Positions 44,034 to 55,685 are shown, counted from the first letter of the stretch. The stretch is 64,000 bases of DNA from Pyropia haitanensis (GCA_008729055.1 SDUX01000008.1:992001-1056000), one strand, 5' to 3'. Numbers and translations are program-made. The notes: generated by a model not told the origin, from the sequence alone.

Positions 44034-44894
44034 ATGGATACGGTTCTGGTGGCCACCTCGGCCAACCCACGGGTGCTCCCAAGCGGGGGCTCCTCCGCGA
44101 CCCCCCCTCCGCCCTCGTCTGGCTCCTCTCCATCTGGGCCTGGGGCGGGCTCCCCCGCCGCCTCTTCGTTGGCGGCAACGGGCGGGGCGGCACCCCCGGG
44201 TGACCCGTTCTGCGGCGCCATCACCATCCTCTCCTTCGTTGCAACCGTCCTCCGCGACGGCCTGCGCTCCGTCCCCCGCGCGGCCGCGGTGTTGGACCTG
44301 CTCTCCAGCGCGGTCGGACGGCGCGGCGCCACGGACGGGCGCATCCGCCGGCTGCCGCTGCGGGTGTTGACGCTGGTGGACCTGGCGACCGCGGCCGCGG
44401 ACAACCGGCTGGTGCGGGTAGGCGGCGGCGGTCTCGGCTCGACGGCCGGCCACTGCTGCGCATTGCGAGCGGCAGGGACGGCGGCGTCGAGCAGCGGGCC
44501 TCGTGACAGGCCAGGAGGGGGGGCTGCCGGTGGGAGCGGCGGCAGAGGAGGGGGCGACTGGGTGGCTGGCGACGCGGGCGGGACGCTGTGCGTGGTCATT
44601 GGGCGGGCATCGGCGGGGGCGGCGTGTGGCGACAGCGGCTGCAGCAGCTGCGCGGGCGGCTCGTGCTGGACGGCTGGCCCCGCGTTGGCCGACGGCCCCG
44701 CCGCGCCCGGCGAGCAGCTGCTGGTGGAGGTGGTGCCGTACGACCAAGACGCGTGCGCCATCTGCCTCGGCGAGTACACCCACTCGATGGCGGTGGTGCA
44801 GCTGCCGTGCCGCCACATCTTTCACCGGCCATGCATATCCGCGTGGCTGCTGCGGCAAAACGTTTGTCCATGCTGCAAGCGCGAGGCGTGCTGA
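44034..44894 (+). CDS. RING-H2 zinc finger protein, probable E3 ubiquitin ligase
   Basis: 286 residues, intronless. The N-terminal 60 residues are Ser/Pro/Gly-rich. Residues about 60-130 form a mixed helical region (FCGAITILSFVATVLRDGLR, RRLPLRVLTLVDLATAAADN), followed by a Cys-containing Gly-rich linker. The C-terminus is a RING-H2 finger: DACAICLGEY, then LPCRHIFHRPCISAWL and CPCC, giving the C3H2C3 ligand order (Cys-Cys-Cys-His-His-Cys-Cys-Cys). The conserved Trp (SAWL) that contacts the E2 is present. Such proteins transfer ubiquitin from an E2 to a substrate. The substrate is unknown, and no membrane segment is clear, although the 60-130 region is moderately hydrophobic. The start at 44034 follows a long pyrimidine leader. 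No frame break. Confidence 0.88.
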   Translation: MDTVLVATSANPRVLPSGGSSATPPPPSSGSSPSGPGAGSPAASSLAATGGAAPPGDPFCGAITILSFVATVLRDGLRSVPRAAAVLDLLSSAVGRRGATDGRIRRLPLRVLTLVDLATAAADNRLVRVGGGGLGSTAGHCCALRAAGTAASSSGPRDRPGGGAAGGSGGRGGGDWVAGDAGGTLCVVIGRASAGAACGDSGCSSCAGGSCWTAGPALADGPAAPGEQLLVEVVPYDQDACAICLGEYTHSMAVVQLPCRHIFHRPCISAWLLRQNVCPCCKREAC

Positions 44895-46691
44895 CCTTGG
44901 GGGGCAGGTGAGATGGGGGGGGGGCCAGTGGTGACGGTGGTGCGTGCCGCGACAGGGTGAACAGTGGTGAGAGAGCGGAGCTGCTTAATTTTGCGAGACG
45001 CTCCTGGGCGGCACGGTGGCGTCGTTTGAAGGGCCCTGGCGGGCGCATTTCTTCCTTTATTTCTCTTGTTTCCCGCGTCGGGGACGGGGGAGGGGGGGGG
45101 GGAAAGGCGGCGCTGGGCCGAACAAGCTGCACCACCGTTGTAGCCTCGCGCGCACCAGTGGCCTTGCCGCAGAGAGCCCGCAATCGTGCCCCTACCGCCA
45201 GGCGAGAGCCGACCCGATGGCCCATGCCCATGCTCTGAGCGGGTGGCCAGGCCAGAGCAAACCTCACGCTCCGGACTGGCGCGTGTCGTGCGCCTTGGGT
45301 GGGAATGAACGACCCGTGTGGCTGCCGGCGGCTGTCGCCCCGGGCGGTGTCGCGTTGCCCCTTGGCTGCGCGTCTGCGTGGCCTATACTCTGGCAGACGC
45401 GGATGTGGCTGCCTCTATTTTTGGCCTGCATCTCGGTCGTGAACGCCAGTAGCGTGTGGCACGGGCCGGTCGCGACTGGTAGCCTCGGCAGCGGCCGACC
45501 TCCCTTCCCAGAACCCTGAAACGAGCCGTTCGACCCAGCCCCACGCGGACCCACCCCCCTCCCATCCCCCTCTCCAGCGGCCCCCGTCTTCAACCGCGCC
45601 CGCCACCTAGACGCTGCCGCCGCGGGTGCTGTGCCTGTAGTGGACCACGTTTTGCGGCGCCCGGTCGGCCGCTGCCGCGGCGCTTGCCGATCCGGCTCGG
45701 CCGCCGCCACGCCGACCGGCGCGGCCGCCGCGGCGTGTCGGTACGTGCCCCAGCCGGTGGGCCGCCGCGCCCCCCGCCAGTGATGCGCGGATGGCGCACC
45801 CCCCCGCCCTCCCGCCCCGCGGGATAGGCGATGGTGGTCGTGCTCCCACTGCCTGTGCCCCCGCCACGCTCCACTGCACCCAGCCCTGTGGCCGGCGCAC
45901 GGGCTCCAGCCTCCCACCACCACCACCACCACCACCCCGCTTCCCCTCCCCTCCCCCCCTGGCCCCCCCCTGCTCGTGCTCTGACATGGCGGTGACCTGG
46001 GCGGCGCCGCTCGCGCGTGCTCGCACACCCCCATTGCTGTCCGAGCGACCCCCGCGGGGCGCGCGGCGGTGGTAGCCGGCGGCTGGGGAGAGGGGTGGCG
46101 CTCGAACACGCGGGTCTCCCGATGGCGCCTCGTGCCGGCGGCGTGCCCCCCCGTGCTCTCCGTGTTGCAAAGCCCTCCCTCCTGCAATCCGCTTTCCTGC
46201 GTTCCCCACCTTCACCACGTCCGTCCCGTGTGGAAACGCGTGCGCCGCGACTGTCTCGGTGGTGTCCCGGCGGCGTCGGGCCGCTGCCGCCGGGCTCGTC
46301 GGTCCCTACGCTAGGGACACACCCCGCGGGGCGGGCCGAGCGCGAACGCCTCCGTTGGCGGCACCCACATAGAGCGCTCTGCAGAGGCGGCCGCGCCGAC
46401 CTGTTCTGGACTTACCGTCCGGTAGTCCGTGTCAGTCCGGCGTGGCCGAATGCGGAAAGTGTACAGCTAAACGAAATGCTTGGTGTTGTGCGAGGCACGA
46501 CAATGTGGACGATGATCGTCTGCCCGCATCACTCAGTGTTGGACCGAAACTGGTGTCGGGCAGTCCGCCTCGCGAGCCTCCCCACCCGCGCGCCGACCTT
46601 CTTCATCGCGGCCGCCCCCATCCACTTTGACGCTCCCCCCCCCCCCATACTTCCCCGCCCGCCCCCCCCGCCAGCCGGCCGACCATCCACC
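44895..46691. other. Intergenic region between RING-H2 and ACBD6-like genes
   Basis: About 1.8 kb of mixed sequence. Minus-strand open frames at 45264-46218 were considered and not supported (no domain, no agreement between frames). The ACBD6 leader at 46600-46691 is C-rich. No RNA gene is seen. Confidence 0.45.
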
Positions 46692-47762
46692 ATGACGCAG
46701 CCGCCGGCCGAGACAACCTTTGAGGCGGCCGCCGACCTCGTCACCCGCGGCGGCGTCACCCCCCCCCCCTCCGCGCTGCTCCGCCTCTACGGCCTGTACG
46801 CGGTCGCGACGCGTGGGCCGGCCGCCGCCGCCACCCCGCCGCCGCCACTATGGGACGTGCGGGCGCGCGCCAAGCACGGCGCCTACGCCGCGGCGTCCGC
46901 CGAGGGGCTCTCGGTCGACACCGCGCGCGCCGCGTACGTGGCGTTGGTCGCGACGCTGCCCCGCGGGGGGGGGGGAGTGGCGGCGGGGGGGCGGCGGGGG
47001 GGGAGGCCAAGCCGCCGCCACCAACGGGACTCGGCGCCAAAGGCTCCACGGGCTTTGTGGTGGGCGCTACAGAGGTGCCCGGCGCGACGGAGGCGGCGGC
47101 CGGCGCCACTGGGGGGGATGCCGGGGGCCCCCCCGCGGCGGGCAGCGGCACCCCCCCCGCCCCCCCCCCCAACGGCCGCCGTCCCCCCCCATCGACCTAG
47201 GCCATTGGGCGGCACTGGGCGACACCGCCTCGGCGCGGTACGTCCTCGAAGGCCACCCGACCGCCGCGGCCGCGGCGGCGGCCGTCAACACCCCCGACGA
47301 AGAGGGCCTGACGCCGCTGATGCGCGCGGCGGACCGTGGCCACGGCGCCATGGTCGCGCTGCTCCTCGCCGCGGGCGCCGACCCGGCCGCCGTCGACGGC
47401 GAGGGATGGACGGCGCTCGCGTACGCCGGCGACTGTGGGTGGCCTGACGTTGCGGGGGCGCTGGTGGCGGCCGGCGCGCGGGTGGCGGATGCTGGGGGGG
47501 GGGGGTGGCGGGGTGGGATGACGACGTGCGGCGGGCGGTGGCGGCGGCGGAGCGGGGGGAGTGGCCGCTTGTGGAAGGGGGGGAGGGGGAGACGGCGGTG
47601 GCCCCCGTCCCGCGGCTGCGGTACGGGCGCCGGGGAGCGGGGGGGGGGAGCTGGCGGCGGCGCCTCTTCCGCCGGCTGCTGTGGTCGCGCCAGGCGGTGG
47701 CGCACGCGGTGGTGGTGGGCGCGTTTTTCATCTTTTCGCGGCGGCGGCGGCGGCGGGACTGA
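46692..47762 (+). CDS. ACBD6-like acyl-CoA-binding protein with ankyrin repeats
   Basis: The N-terminal acyl-CoA-binding domain (residues about 7-85) has TFEAAADLVTRGG, LLRLYGLYAVATRG, and DVRARAKHGAYAAASAEGLS then ARAAYVALVATL, the four-helix ACBP pattern. The usual YKQAT reads YAVAT and the KaKWxAW box reads RAKHGAY, so some acyl-CoA contacts are changed. A Gly/Ala/Pro linker (GLGAKGSTGFVVGATEVPG) leads to ankyrin repeats: DEEGLTPLMRAADRGHGAMV, ALLLAAGADPAAVDGEGWTA. The end is a basic segment plus a hydrophobic tail (AVAHAVVVGAFFIFS) followed by Arg, which could be a tail anchor. ACBD6-type proteins bind long-chain acyl-CoAs. The frame moves at the G run 46965-46975, a C run near 47154-47184, and a G run near 47492-47503, between parts that fit one protein. 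Confidence 0.72.
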
Positions 47763-48035
47763 TCGGAACGGGTCGGGGGGGTGAGGAGCGGGTGGGACGG
47801 TGCCGCGAGCAGCCGGGCCTCTGGAGACAAGGTCCCCACAGGGGCGGTGTTGCAGGCGGGAGATGGCTGGGCGCCGCCGCCGCCCGGTCCTTGCTATGTA
47901 AGGCTTCCCCTTTGGCCCGTGCTGTGCCAGTTCCTCCCTCGCGAGCCACCGCGCGCCCACCCCCCCCCCCCACATCCATCCACCCGCGTAGCCAGTCGAC
48001 GACCCACGGTGGGCGGCCGCCCCCCCTCCGTGTCG

Positions 48036-49293
48036 TCACCGTCGCGCGCCCACCCCCCCCCCCCCCCCTTGAGCGTCACGTACGGACTCAGGTGCGCCAT
48101 AAACGCCAGCAGCTCCTCCCCCGCCACGTTCTTATCCGTCACCACCTCGACCAAAAACACCAGGCTCCCCCCCGCCGGCGGCGGCGGCGGCGCCCCCGCC
48201 GCCGCCGCCGCCGCCGCCGCCGCGGCGGCCGCCGCCGCCCCCGCCCCCCCCGTATACCGCTCGGTCAGGGGCACCGGGTCGGCGACCACCCCCGGCGGTG
48301 GCGGCGGGGGCGCCCCCCCCGCCCCCCCCCCCCCACCCCCCCCCCACGTACCCCGCGGCGGCCCCCCCCCGGCGGCGCTCGACAATGTACAGGTCGACGG
48401 TGAGGCCCGCCCGGGTGCGGAACCGCACCCCCGCCCGGAAGTACTCGTACGCAAGCGTCACGCCGAGCGTGGCGAGCAGGCCGGGCGTGCCGTCACCGGC
48501 GGTGGAGCGGACGGCGGGGCGGCGCTCGACGGGCGGGGGGGCCCGCCGGTCGGGCGCGCCCACGTACGTGAGCCGGTACAGGGGGGGAGGGCCCGCGGGG
48601 GGGGGGGCGGCGGCGGCAGGGGAGGGGGGGGGGTGGCGCGGCGGCCGTGCCACCGCTGCCGCCGCCGCCGCCCGCCGCCGCGGTGCCGGTGCCGTTGCCC
48701 GCGTCGGCGGCGGCGGACGATGGGGCGGCCGCGGCGGCCGCGGCGGCGGCAGCAGCAGCAGCGGCGGCGGCGGCAGCGGCAGCGGCGGCGGCGTTGCGGG
48801 CGCCCGCGCCACCCGCGGGGACGCTCGGCAGCGACCGCCGGAGACGGAGGCACAGGGACGGCGCCTTGGCCGCGGGCGGCGGCGTGTAGACGCGCTCCCA
48901 CTCGCGGAAGCGGCCAAAGTGGCCTTCATCGGGGCACAGGGACCTGCGGGGGAAAGAAGGGGGGCGGGGGGGGGGGGGGGGGGGGAGGGTGAGCGTAGCG
49001 GATGGACGGCAGGGGGGGGCGGTTGCGCAAGTGCGCGGTGGAGGGGATGGCGACGTTGCGGGGGAGGGCCCGTCGGCGGGTCAGCGCACGAACAGAGACG
49101 GGCGACACGCTGGGGGCGGGTGGGAACGTCAGTCAGTCCGTCTGGCGCCGAGCCTGAGGCCGCTCCCCTTTGCCCCTCCTGTCCCTTCCCCCCCCAGCAT
49201 CTCCCCCCAACCCGCTCCCAGCACGTACTGAATGAGGTTGAGAACGGCCATGAAATCCGCATCCCGCACGGTCCCACGGACGAGCGTCTCCAT
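48036..49293 (-). CDS. MED18: Mediator complex subunit 18
   Basis: Exon 1 (49293-49229) is only 65 nt: METLVRGTVRDADFMAVLNL. Exon 2 starts at 48943, giving QSLCPDEGHFGRFREWERVY, which matches the N-terminal beta strand and helix pattern of MED18. Long poly-Ala and poly-Gly inserts follow, then the core: LYRLTYVGAPDRRAPPPVER, GVTLAYEYFRAGVRFRTRAG and TVDLYIVERR, and the C-terminal strand-helix SLVFLVEVVTDKNVAGEELL followed by AFMAHLSPYVTLK. MED18 is in the head module of Mediator, linking activators to RNA polymerase II. Frame breaks occur at G runs (about 48597-48607 and 48323-48368), and the stop is placed at 48036 because the family ends shortly after the PYV strand. As written, one frame continues to 47894. 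It is convergent with the ACBD6-like gene. Confidence 0.75.
48944..49228 (-). other. Intron of MED18
   Basis: 285-bp phase-2 intron. The minus-strand donor GTACGT and acceptor CCCGCAG join CA|G to give NLIQ|SLCPDEGHF. The region includes a G-rich tract near 48962-48986. Confidence 0.8.
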
Positions 49294-50039
49294 TGCGCCC
49301 ACCGCCCCCACGGCAGGGGGGGGGGCGCGGTGAGGGTGGCGGCGGCGGGTAGGTGGGGTCGGCAGCTGGGGGTGGCCAAGGGGAAACCGACAGACTCGAC
49401 AAACAGACAAGGAAAAAAAAACAGGAGAAGAGCTCAAAAGCCACGGACGGAAACCGGGGGGGGGGAAGGGGTGGTGGCGCGCCACAAAAAGGAACGGTGT
49501 GTAAAAGGGGAGGGGGGGAGCGTATGAGAGAGTGGGCGTGAGGACGACGGGGGGAGGCGGGCGGGCGGCGTGGGCGGTGCGGCGTAGGGGCGAGCGGGAC
49601 GGCCTCGCCCGTTTTGGCGGGCGCGCCGCGGCAGTACGCCAGCTGCCACGTGTGTCCATCGTGGTGGCTCTCGGTGGGAGCTGCCGCGGCGTATACACGT
49701 GGCCGTCGGCCCCCTTGGAACGGATGGCTGGCTACTCGGCCGTCCATCCGCTGCGTCCCCTCCCCCCTCCTCCCGCCCATCCTCCCCTGTAGGCAGCTGC
49801 CTCGTCGGCGACTTCCCCCCTGACCGAGTCACCGACCCCTCTGCTGACGTGTCTCCTCCCCAAAGACGCATCAGCGGGGAGGGTTGGGTGGGGTGGGAGG
49901 GGTGGGGGGGGACGGGCGTGCACTCGCCGCGCACGCACGCCGCGGGCGCGCGGCGCCGCTGGGCGGCGCCGTGCACCTCGCCCGCCTGGCATCCACCCCG
50001 CCGCTCGGCCGCGGCGCGCCGTGGCCGGCGGCCGCCGCG
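49294..50039. other. Divergent promoter region between MED18 and the unknown gene at 50040
   Basis: No gene supported. Contains an A-rich/G-rich patch (49410-49500) and C-rich tracts; both flanking genes are transcribed away from it. Confidence 0.45.
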
Positions 50040-50768
50040 ATGGCCACCAGCGCCGGTGGCGTCGCTGGTGGCGGCGGCGGCGGCGACAGCGGCACAGTCG
50101 ACGACACCGGTCACGCCCTCCACGCGTGGGCAGGCGACCTGCCCGGCCCCCCCCCCCCCCCCCCACCGGTGGCGGCGCCCCCACCCCCCCGCACTCCCGT
50201 GGACGGGGGTGGTGCTCATCGATTGTGCCGCCGCGGCGATGGACGTGTGGCTCACCGACGGCGTCGCGACGTACCACCGGGAGGGGGGAGTGGACGGCCT
50301 GGTCACCACCCTGCCGCTCGCGGGGGGCGGGGGGGCCGAGGGAGGGGGTGCCTGCCTCCCGCTCGCCCCCGTGCTGATGAGCGCCCTGTCCCAGCCGGGA
50401 AAGGCATACGTCGTGGCGGGCGTGGGCGCGGAGGCGACGGCGCCTGCGGCGGCGGCGAGCCCCGTGACGCTCACGTGGGCGCTCCCGCCCGACGGCGGCG
50501 GCGTGACCGCCGCGTGGCCGCTCGGCGGCGGCACCCCCGACGGCGGCGCCGGCCTGGCCGTCGCCCTCACCACCCGCACCGCCGCGGTGCGGACCGCCGC
50601 GGCGGCCGCCGCGGTCACCGCCGCGCGCGCACGGGCGGTCGCGGCGGAGCTGCGCGCCGCCGCCGCGGCGGTCGCGGCCGACGCGGCCAGCGGCGCGCTC
50701 GCCGCGGCGGTCGTGGCGCCCGCCGTGGGGGTGATCAACGCGATCAAGGCGCGGGCGGCGGCGGTGGA

Positions 50769-50809
<41 letters not shown>

Positions 50810-50870
50810 GGGGGAGGGCGGCGGCGGTCACGCGGGGCAGGGCGATGCGGGGGGGATGGAGATTGAGTAG
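50040..50870 (+). CDS. Small protein with head-plus-helix layout, function unknown
   Basis: Not recognised. It starts MATSAGGVAGGGGGGDSGTV, with a Gly/Pro-rich lead. After a C run (50147-50164), where the frame moves, a compact domain reads VVLIDCAAAAMDVWLTDGVA, LAPVLMSALSQPGKAYVVAG and VTLTWALPPDGGG. A long Ala-rich helix follows ([20 protein letters not shown] ... [20 protein letters not shown]), then a Gly-rich acidic end, GDAGGMEIE, at 50870, reached after a second move at the G run near 50810-50816. A small beta-type head followed by a long helix is reminiscent of XRCC4/XLF-type DNA-repair scaffolds, but I see no specific motif and offer this only as an idea to test. Intron-free. Confidence 0.4.
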
Positions 50871-51120
50871 GTGGGGGGGGGGGGTGCGGCTGTTGGTTGT
50901 GGCGACCGCGACGGCGGCGGCGGTGGCGGCGGCGGTGGCGGCGGCGGCGGCCGTGGCACGGGGTGGCCGCACGGGGCAGCCCGCCGGGCGTCCTACCGTT
51001 GCGGCCGCTCGCGCCGCGGCGACACGGGCGCGGGCGCCCGTGCGGCGGCGGCGCCCTCCCCTCCCGCCTCCAGCTCGTCTGCTGCTGCGTGGTTTATTGG
51101 CTCCCGGGCGGCAGCGCGCG
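50871..51120. other. Convergent spacer between the unknown gene and the Kelch gene
   Basis: Short GC-rich spacer that should hold the 3' ends of both genes. It includes a G run at 50873-50883 and GGC repeats. No gene is seen. Confidence 0.5.
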
Positions 51121-54100
51121 TCAGCCGGCGGCCGCGGGGGGCACGCCCGCCCCCCCTCTCCCCCGCCACTCCCCGCCTCTTCCTTCTCCGAGCGGCAGCA
51201 GCCGCACGTCATTGTGTAGTATCGACTCGCCGTCGGACGCGCCCGGTGCGGCGCCGCCCACCACCACCGCGACGGGCGCAGCCGCGTCAGCGGCGGTGGT
51301 GAGGCCTGCACCCCCCCCTCCCTCCCCTCCCCTCCCCCCTTGACCCCCGCCCGCGACCGTCGCCGCTGACAAGACGGCGGCGGCAGCACCCGCGCGGGGC
51401 GCCACGGCAGCGGGCCGCGCCCCCCCCCCCCCCCCCCCTCCCGTCACGCGGGACCACGTCCACGTCTCCACGTCGAGGTCATAGACGTCGCCGTACCAAG
51501 CGGCCGCCGCGGCGGCGCCAAGCTCGTCCCACCCGCCCGCCACGCGCAGCGTCGTGCCGCCGCGCGTTGCGATGGCCACGTGGCCCGTCCGCGGCGGCGG
51601 GGGGGGGCCCCGGACGGTCGGCGCCGACCAGGTGCCGCCCGCCACGGCGGCCGCGGCGGCGCCGTCAGCGGCGGCCGCGGCGGGCGTGTACACCCACACG
51701 TCATTGAAGCTGCGGCCGCGGTCGTTGCCGCCAAAGAGGACAAGGATGGGCGTCGTGTGGCGTGGCGAGGAGGGCGGCCCGCCGCGGCCGCCGCTGTCGC
51801 CACCCGCACCGCCCGCCGCGGCCGCCGCGGCGGCACTGGCGGCGGCCGCCGCCGCTGCCGACGGCTGCAGCCGTTCGGTGCGGCCCTCGGCGACGGCGGC
51901 GGCGGCGCCGCCCTCCCTCGCCACCGGCCGCTGGCAGACGGTGAGCGTCGCGTAGGCGCGCGGCGGCGGGCGCGCGCCGAGCGCGGCGGCCGCCGCGGCG
52001 AGGCCCGACTTGCGCGCCCGCGCGCGGCTCCACGCCCACGTGCGGGTGTTGAGGAAGGCGAGGTCGTTGAGCCACCGCGCGCCGCAGACGCCGCCAAAGA
52101 CCGCCAGCAGCGGGTCTGGGCGTGCCGCCGGTGGTACGCCCCCGCCGCCGTCGCCGCCGCCGTCACCGCCGTCGGGCGGTGGTGATGGCGGCAGCTGCAG
52201 CAGCGCCGCGGCGTGGCCACCACGCGGCGGCGGCGGCGGCCCGACGGTAGTGGGCGACCGCCATTGCCGGGCGGCCACGTCGAGCAGCAGCACCCCCGCG
52301 AGCTGCTCCCGGTCGCCCGACACGACCGCCCGCTCGCCGCCAAACACCAGCACTCGTGCCGCGTCGAGGGCGGTCGCCGAGTGCCACGCGCGGCCGCCGC
52401 CGGGGAGGGGTGGCAGCGGCGGTGGGCACCCGTTGGGGGAATGTTGGGGAAGAGGGGGGTCCACGGCAGATGGGGGGAGAGGGGGGGCGTCGCCGCCAGC
52501 GACTGCCGCCGCCGCTGGGGAGGGCGCGGACGGCGACCAGCGGATGGCAAGGCCGCCGGGCGCGCGAGGCGCGGCGGCCACGGCGGCGAGCGCAGCCGTC
52601 TCGAGCACCCCCGCGTCGCCCTCCCCGCCGAGAGCGACCAGCTGACACGTCGCCGCGCCCGCCGCGGCGGGCAGCGCGGTGAGGGTGTGGCCCCAACACG
52701 GGGGCGGCCGGCCGGCCGCCCCCGCCGTCGGCTCGACGCGGCCACCTGCCGTCGGTCCCGCCACCGTGGCGGACGCCGACCCATCGTGGCCGACCACAGG
52801 CACCGGGCCCGACGGCGCCCGGTTGGACGACGGCGACAGCAGGACGTCGATTGGCACGCCCGCGCTGCGGTCCCGGGCGGGCGGCGGCGGCGGGGAGACT
52901 ACCGCACGCCCGCCACTGGCCGCGGCTGCTGGCCGGGGCGCCTCCCCGCCCGGCGGCGGTGGCGGCGGCGGCGACGGCGGCAGCGGCGACGGTGACGATT
53001 GAGGGGGCGTCGGGCGCTGCCCGTCGCTGCTGCCGCAGCTGCTCTCCCCCCCAGCCGGCGTCGACAGCGGCTCGACCGTGTCGCTAAAGCGGACCCGCTT
53101 GGCGGCCCCCGCGCGGTCGCCGCTGACCGTCACCGCGGGCGGCGGCGGCCGGCCGTACGCCTCGGCCAACGTGACCTGCCGGCCGGGCCCGCGCGAGCGC
53201 TTGAACGGCGCGGGAAGGGGGGTGACGACAAAAGGGGGGGGGGTGCCCGCCGGCCCACCCGCTCGTGCCGCACAAGGGGTGGCGGCCACGCCACCGGCCG
53301 GCGCGCCTGCCGCCACGTACGCTGCGGCCGTGGCGGGAAAGACGGCCGCGGCGGGCCCGAGCGCCCCGCCTGCTCCGCCTCCGCCCGTGGGGGTAGAGGG
53401 CGTCCCCCACCCCACCGGGTGGCCCAACGGCGGCGGGCTGTCGCCCCCCCCCCCGTCGATGGCGGCCTCCCCTTGCCACTCCATCTCGGCCTGGAGGCTC
53501 CACACCCCCGCGCTGTCCACATTGTCGGGCATCCACAGGTCGTCGGTGGCGTCGCCGCCGAGGAGCTCGGCGTCGCCGCCGCCGCTGCCGCCGCCGTACG
53601 AGGTGCCGTCGGCGCCAAACGAGCCGCCGCCGTCGCGCAGGGGCGACCGCAGCAGCGAGGCGGTCGATAAGGGGAGAGGGGGGGGGAGGGGAGGGCGCCG
53701 TCCAGACCACCGGCTGGGCGTTGGCGGCGAGTCCGTACCGAGGGTGCCGCCGCCGCCGCCGCGCCCCGCTCCGCCCAGGCCGGCAATGCCGCCGCCCCCG
53801 CCGGCACCGCGGCCGACGTCCAAGCCGACGCCAGCCGCTGTCCCCCCCACACTGCCGCCGCCACCACTGCCGCCGTCGCCACCACCGCCGCCGCCGCCGC
53901 TGCCGCCGCCTCCAGCGGCACCGCCAGCCATCCCCGCGTCGGCGGGCGCCCCCCCCGCCCCTCCCGGCGCGTCAATGCACGCCAGCCACCGCGCCAGGCG
54001 TTGCGTGGCGCCCCCATCAGGGTGCGGCGGCGGCAGCGCGCCGCGGCCAACGGCCGGCGGCGCGGGCGCCCCGGCGGCGGAAGGGGGTGGAAAGTAGAGC

Positions 54101-54632
54101 GGCGGCGGCGGCGGCGGCGGCGGCGGCGTCTGGGGCGCCACCGGCGGCGGCGGGGCGGGCGGCGGGTACCCGCCGCCACCCGACACCACCGACGGTGACA
54201 CGTGGGATGATGGTGGGGGTGGCGGCGGGTGGTGGGCGGGGGGGGAAGGGGGGGGGCGTCAACGCCGGGGAGGGCGGGGCCCCCCACGTCGGTCAAGGAA
54301 AAACGCGGCAGGGTGCCGGCGGCGGCGGGGGCGACGGCGGAGTGGGCGACGGCCGCCCGCACCGGCGACTCCGCGGCAGGGCTCGCAGCGCGCGGGGCCG
54401 CGCCCGCCGACGTGGCCACCGAGCCCGGCGCGCCGTCGCTGCCGCCGCCGCCGCCCGTTGCTGGGTGGAAGAGGATGTCCCCCGTAAAGTCGGTCAGGCT
54501 CAGTCGCACCCGCCCGCCGCCCGCGTACGCAATGCCCGCCTGGCTGTCGGCCGGCAGGGTGACCGTCGAGCAGCCGACAGCAAAGTGGGGCTGGCCCGCG
54601 GCGGCCGCCGTGGCGGCCGCCATGGTCGCCAT
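51121..54632 (-). CDS. Large Kelch-repeat protein
   Basis: Starts at the ATG at 54632 ([20 protein letters not shown]) and reads to a stop at 51121, about 1150 residues. The N-terminal half is Pro/Gly/Ser-rich and disordered, containing short conserved-looking islands (LLGGDATDDLWMPDNVDSAG, TLAEAYGRPP and KRVRFSDTVEPLS, the last resembling a PP1-docking RVxF motif). The C-terminal half is a Kelch propeller: CQLVALGGEGD, RAWHSATALDAARVLVFGG, PPRGGHAAALL, LLAVFGGVCGARWLNDLAFL, TPILVLFGGNDRGRSFNDVW and TLRVAGGWDEL. Kelch blades usually mediate protein binding. One frame change lies near the G runs at about 54239-54257, between the N-terminal part and the rest. An acceptor-like CAG at 54678 hints at an upstream exon, so the true start may lie further up. 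RVxF suggests a phosphatase partner, but this is inference. Confidence 0.75.
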
Positions 54633-55667
54633 GGACGCGCCCGCCGCCGCCGCCGACGACGACGACCCGGTGGGCAACTGACGGAACAGAGGAGAGGCAG
54701 GGGAGGGAGGGGCGCAAGAAGGCCAAGGTGAGGGAGGGGTGGCCCGGCTCGACGTGAGGGTGGTTCCACAGCGGTACTCTCATCAGCAAAGCCGACGTGG
54801 TGAAGCTCGAAGGCGACCGCCGCAGCTGATGCGATGCCGGCGGTGTGTCGTGCAGGGCGGGCAACGGAGGGTGCGCCGGTGGCCGGTTTGGGCGGCTGCC
54901 CATCGCAGGATCCGTCCGCGCTCGTACTGGATGCACGCGTGCTCGCATTGTCGGCGCACTGGGCCAATGGCGGCAGGCCCCTTTTTTTGGCGGGAGTCGG
55001 GACAAGTCTAAATCCTTGACGATTTCTGCACGGATCCAAGAAAACTTACATGATCAAATCCAGGTTGATCTCGGCCGAGCTCGATGGTCCTTCTGCGAGC
55101 GCAGAGGGAGGCGTGGGAGTCGGCATGCAAGTGGCGCCTGTGGGGGTAGAAGCATCTGCCAGCTGCATGCGGCACAGCCTGCGCTGCTTGTCGCTCTGTC
55201 CTCTTCCCCTCGTGATGCAGTGGGTCTCGGACGACGGTTTGCACCTCTCTATGCACGCCCGCACACCCCGAGTGGACGGACCTCGCGGGCGCCATGTATC
55301 CGCCGGCCGCATGCATGCCGGGCGCGTGCCCACGCCGGGTGCGTTGCATGCTATCTGGGGTCGCCTGTAGACGCGCGCACTCTCTCTGATCCCTTCCTTT
55401 TTCCCCACGTCTCCCAGCCACCTCTGCTGTCCAGTCCTTTCCCACCTTGCTGTTGCTCCCCCTTCTACGGTCACCTCACTCTTCCATCATGGCCCCCGCC
55501 GCTTTTGTACCTGTTGCGGCCTCGGGCTTCTTCGGCCAGTCCCGCCTGGGCACCTCTTCTGTTTGCATTGCCCGGGCACCAGCTGACTGGCCGGGGTGGT
55601 GGTAGGTGCCCGCGAAGTTGGGGGGGGGGGGGGGGGGGAGGGGGAAGTAAGCGAACGAACGTCCCTC
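54633..55667. other. Region upstream of the Kelch gene
   Basis: Mixed-composition sequence containing the probable promoter of the Kelch gene and perhaps an upstream non-coding or short coding exon. A G run lies at 55620-55638. No supportable ORF or RNA gene. Confidence 0.45.
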
Positions 55668-55685
55668 TAGTGTCTATTCTACCGA

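Noticed and set aside
45264..46218. Two overlapping minus-strand open frames
   Set aside because: Neither frame is consistently protein-like, no domain is visible, and the possible starts disagree.
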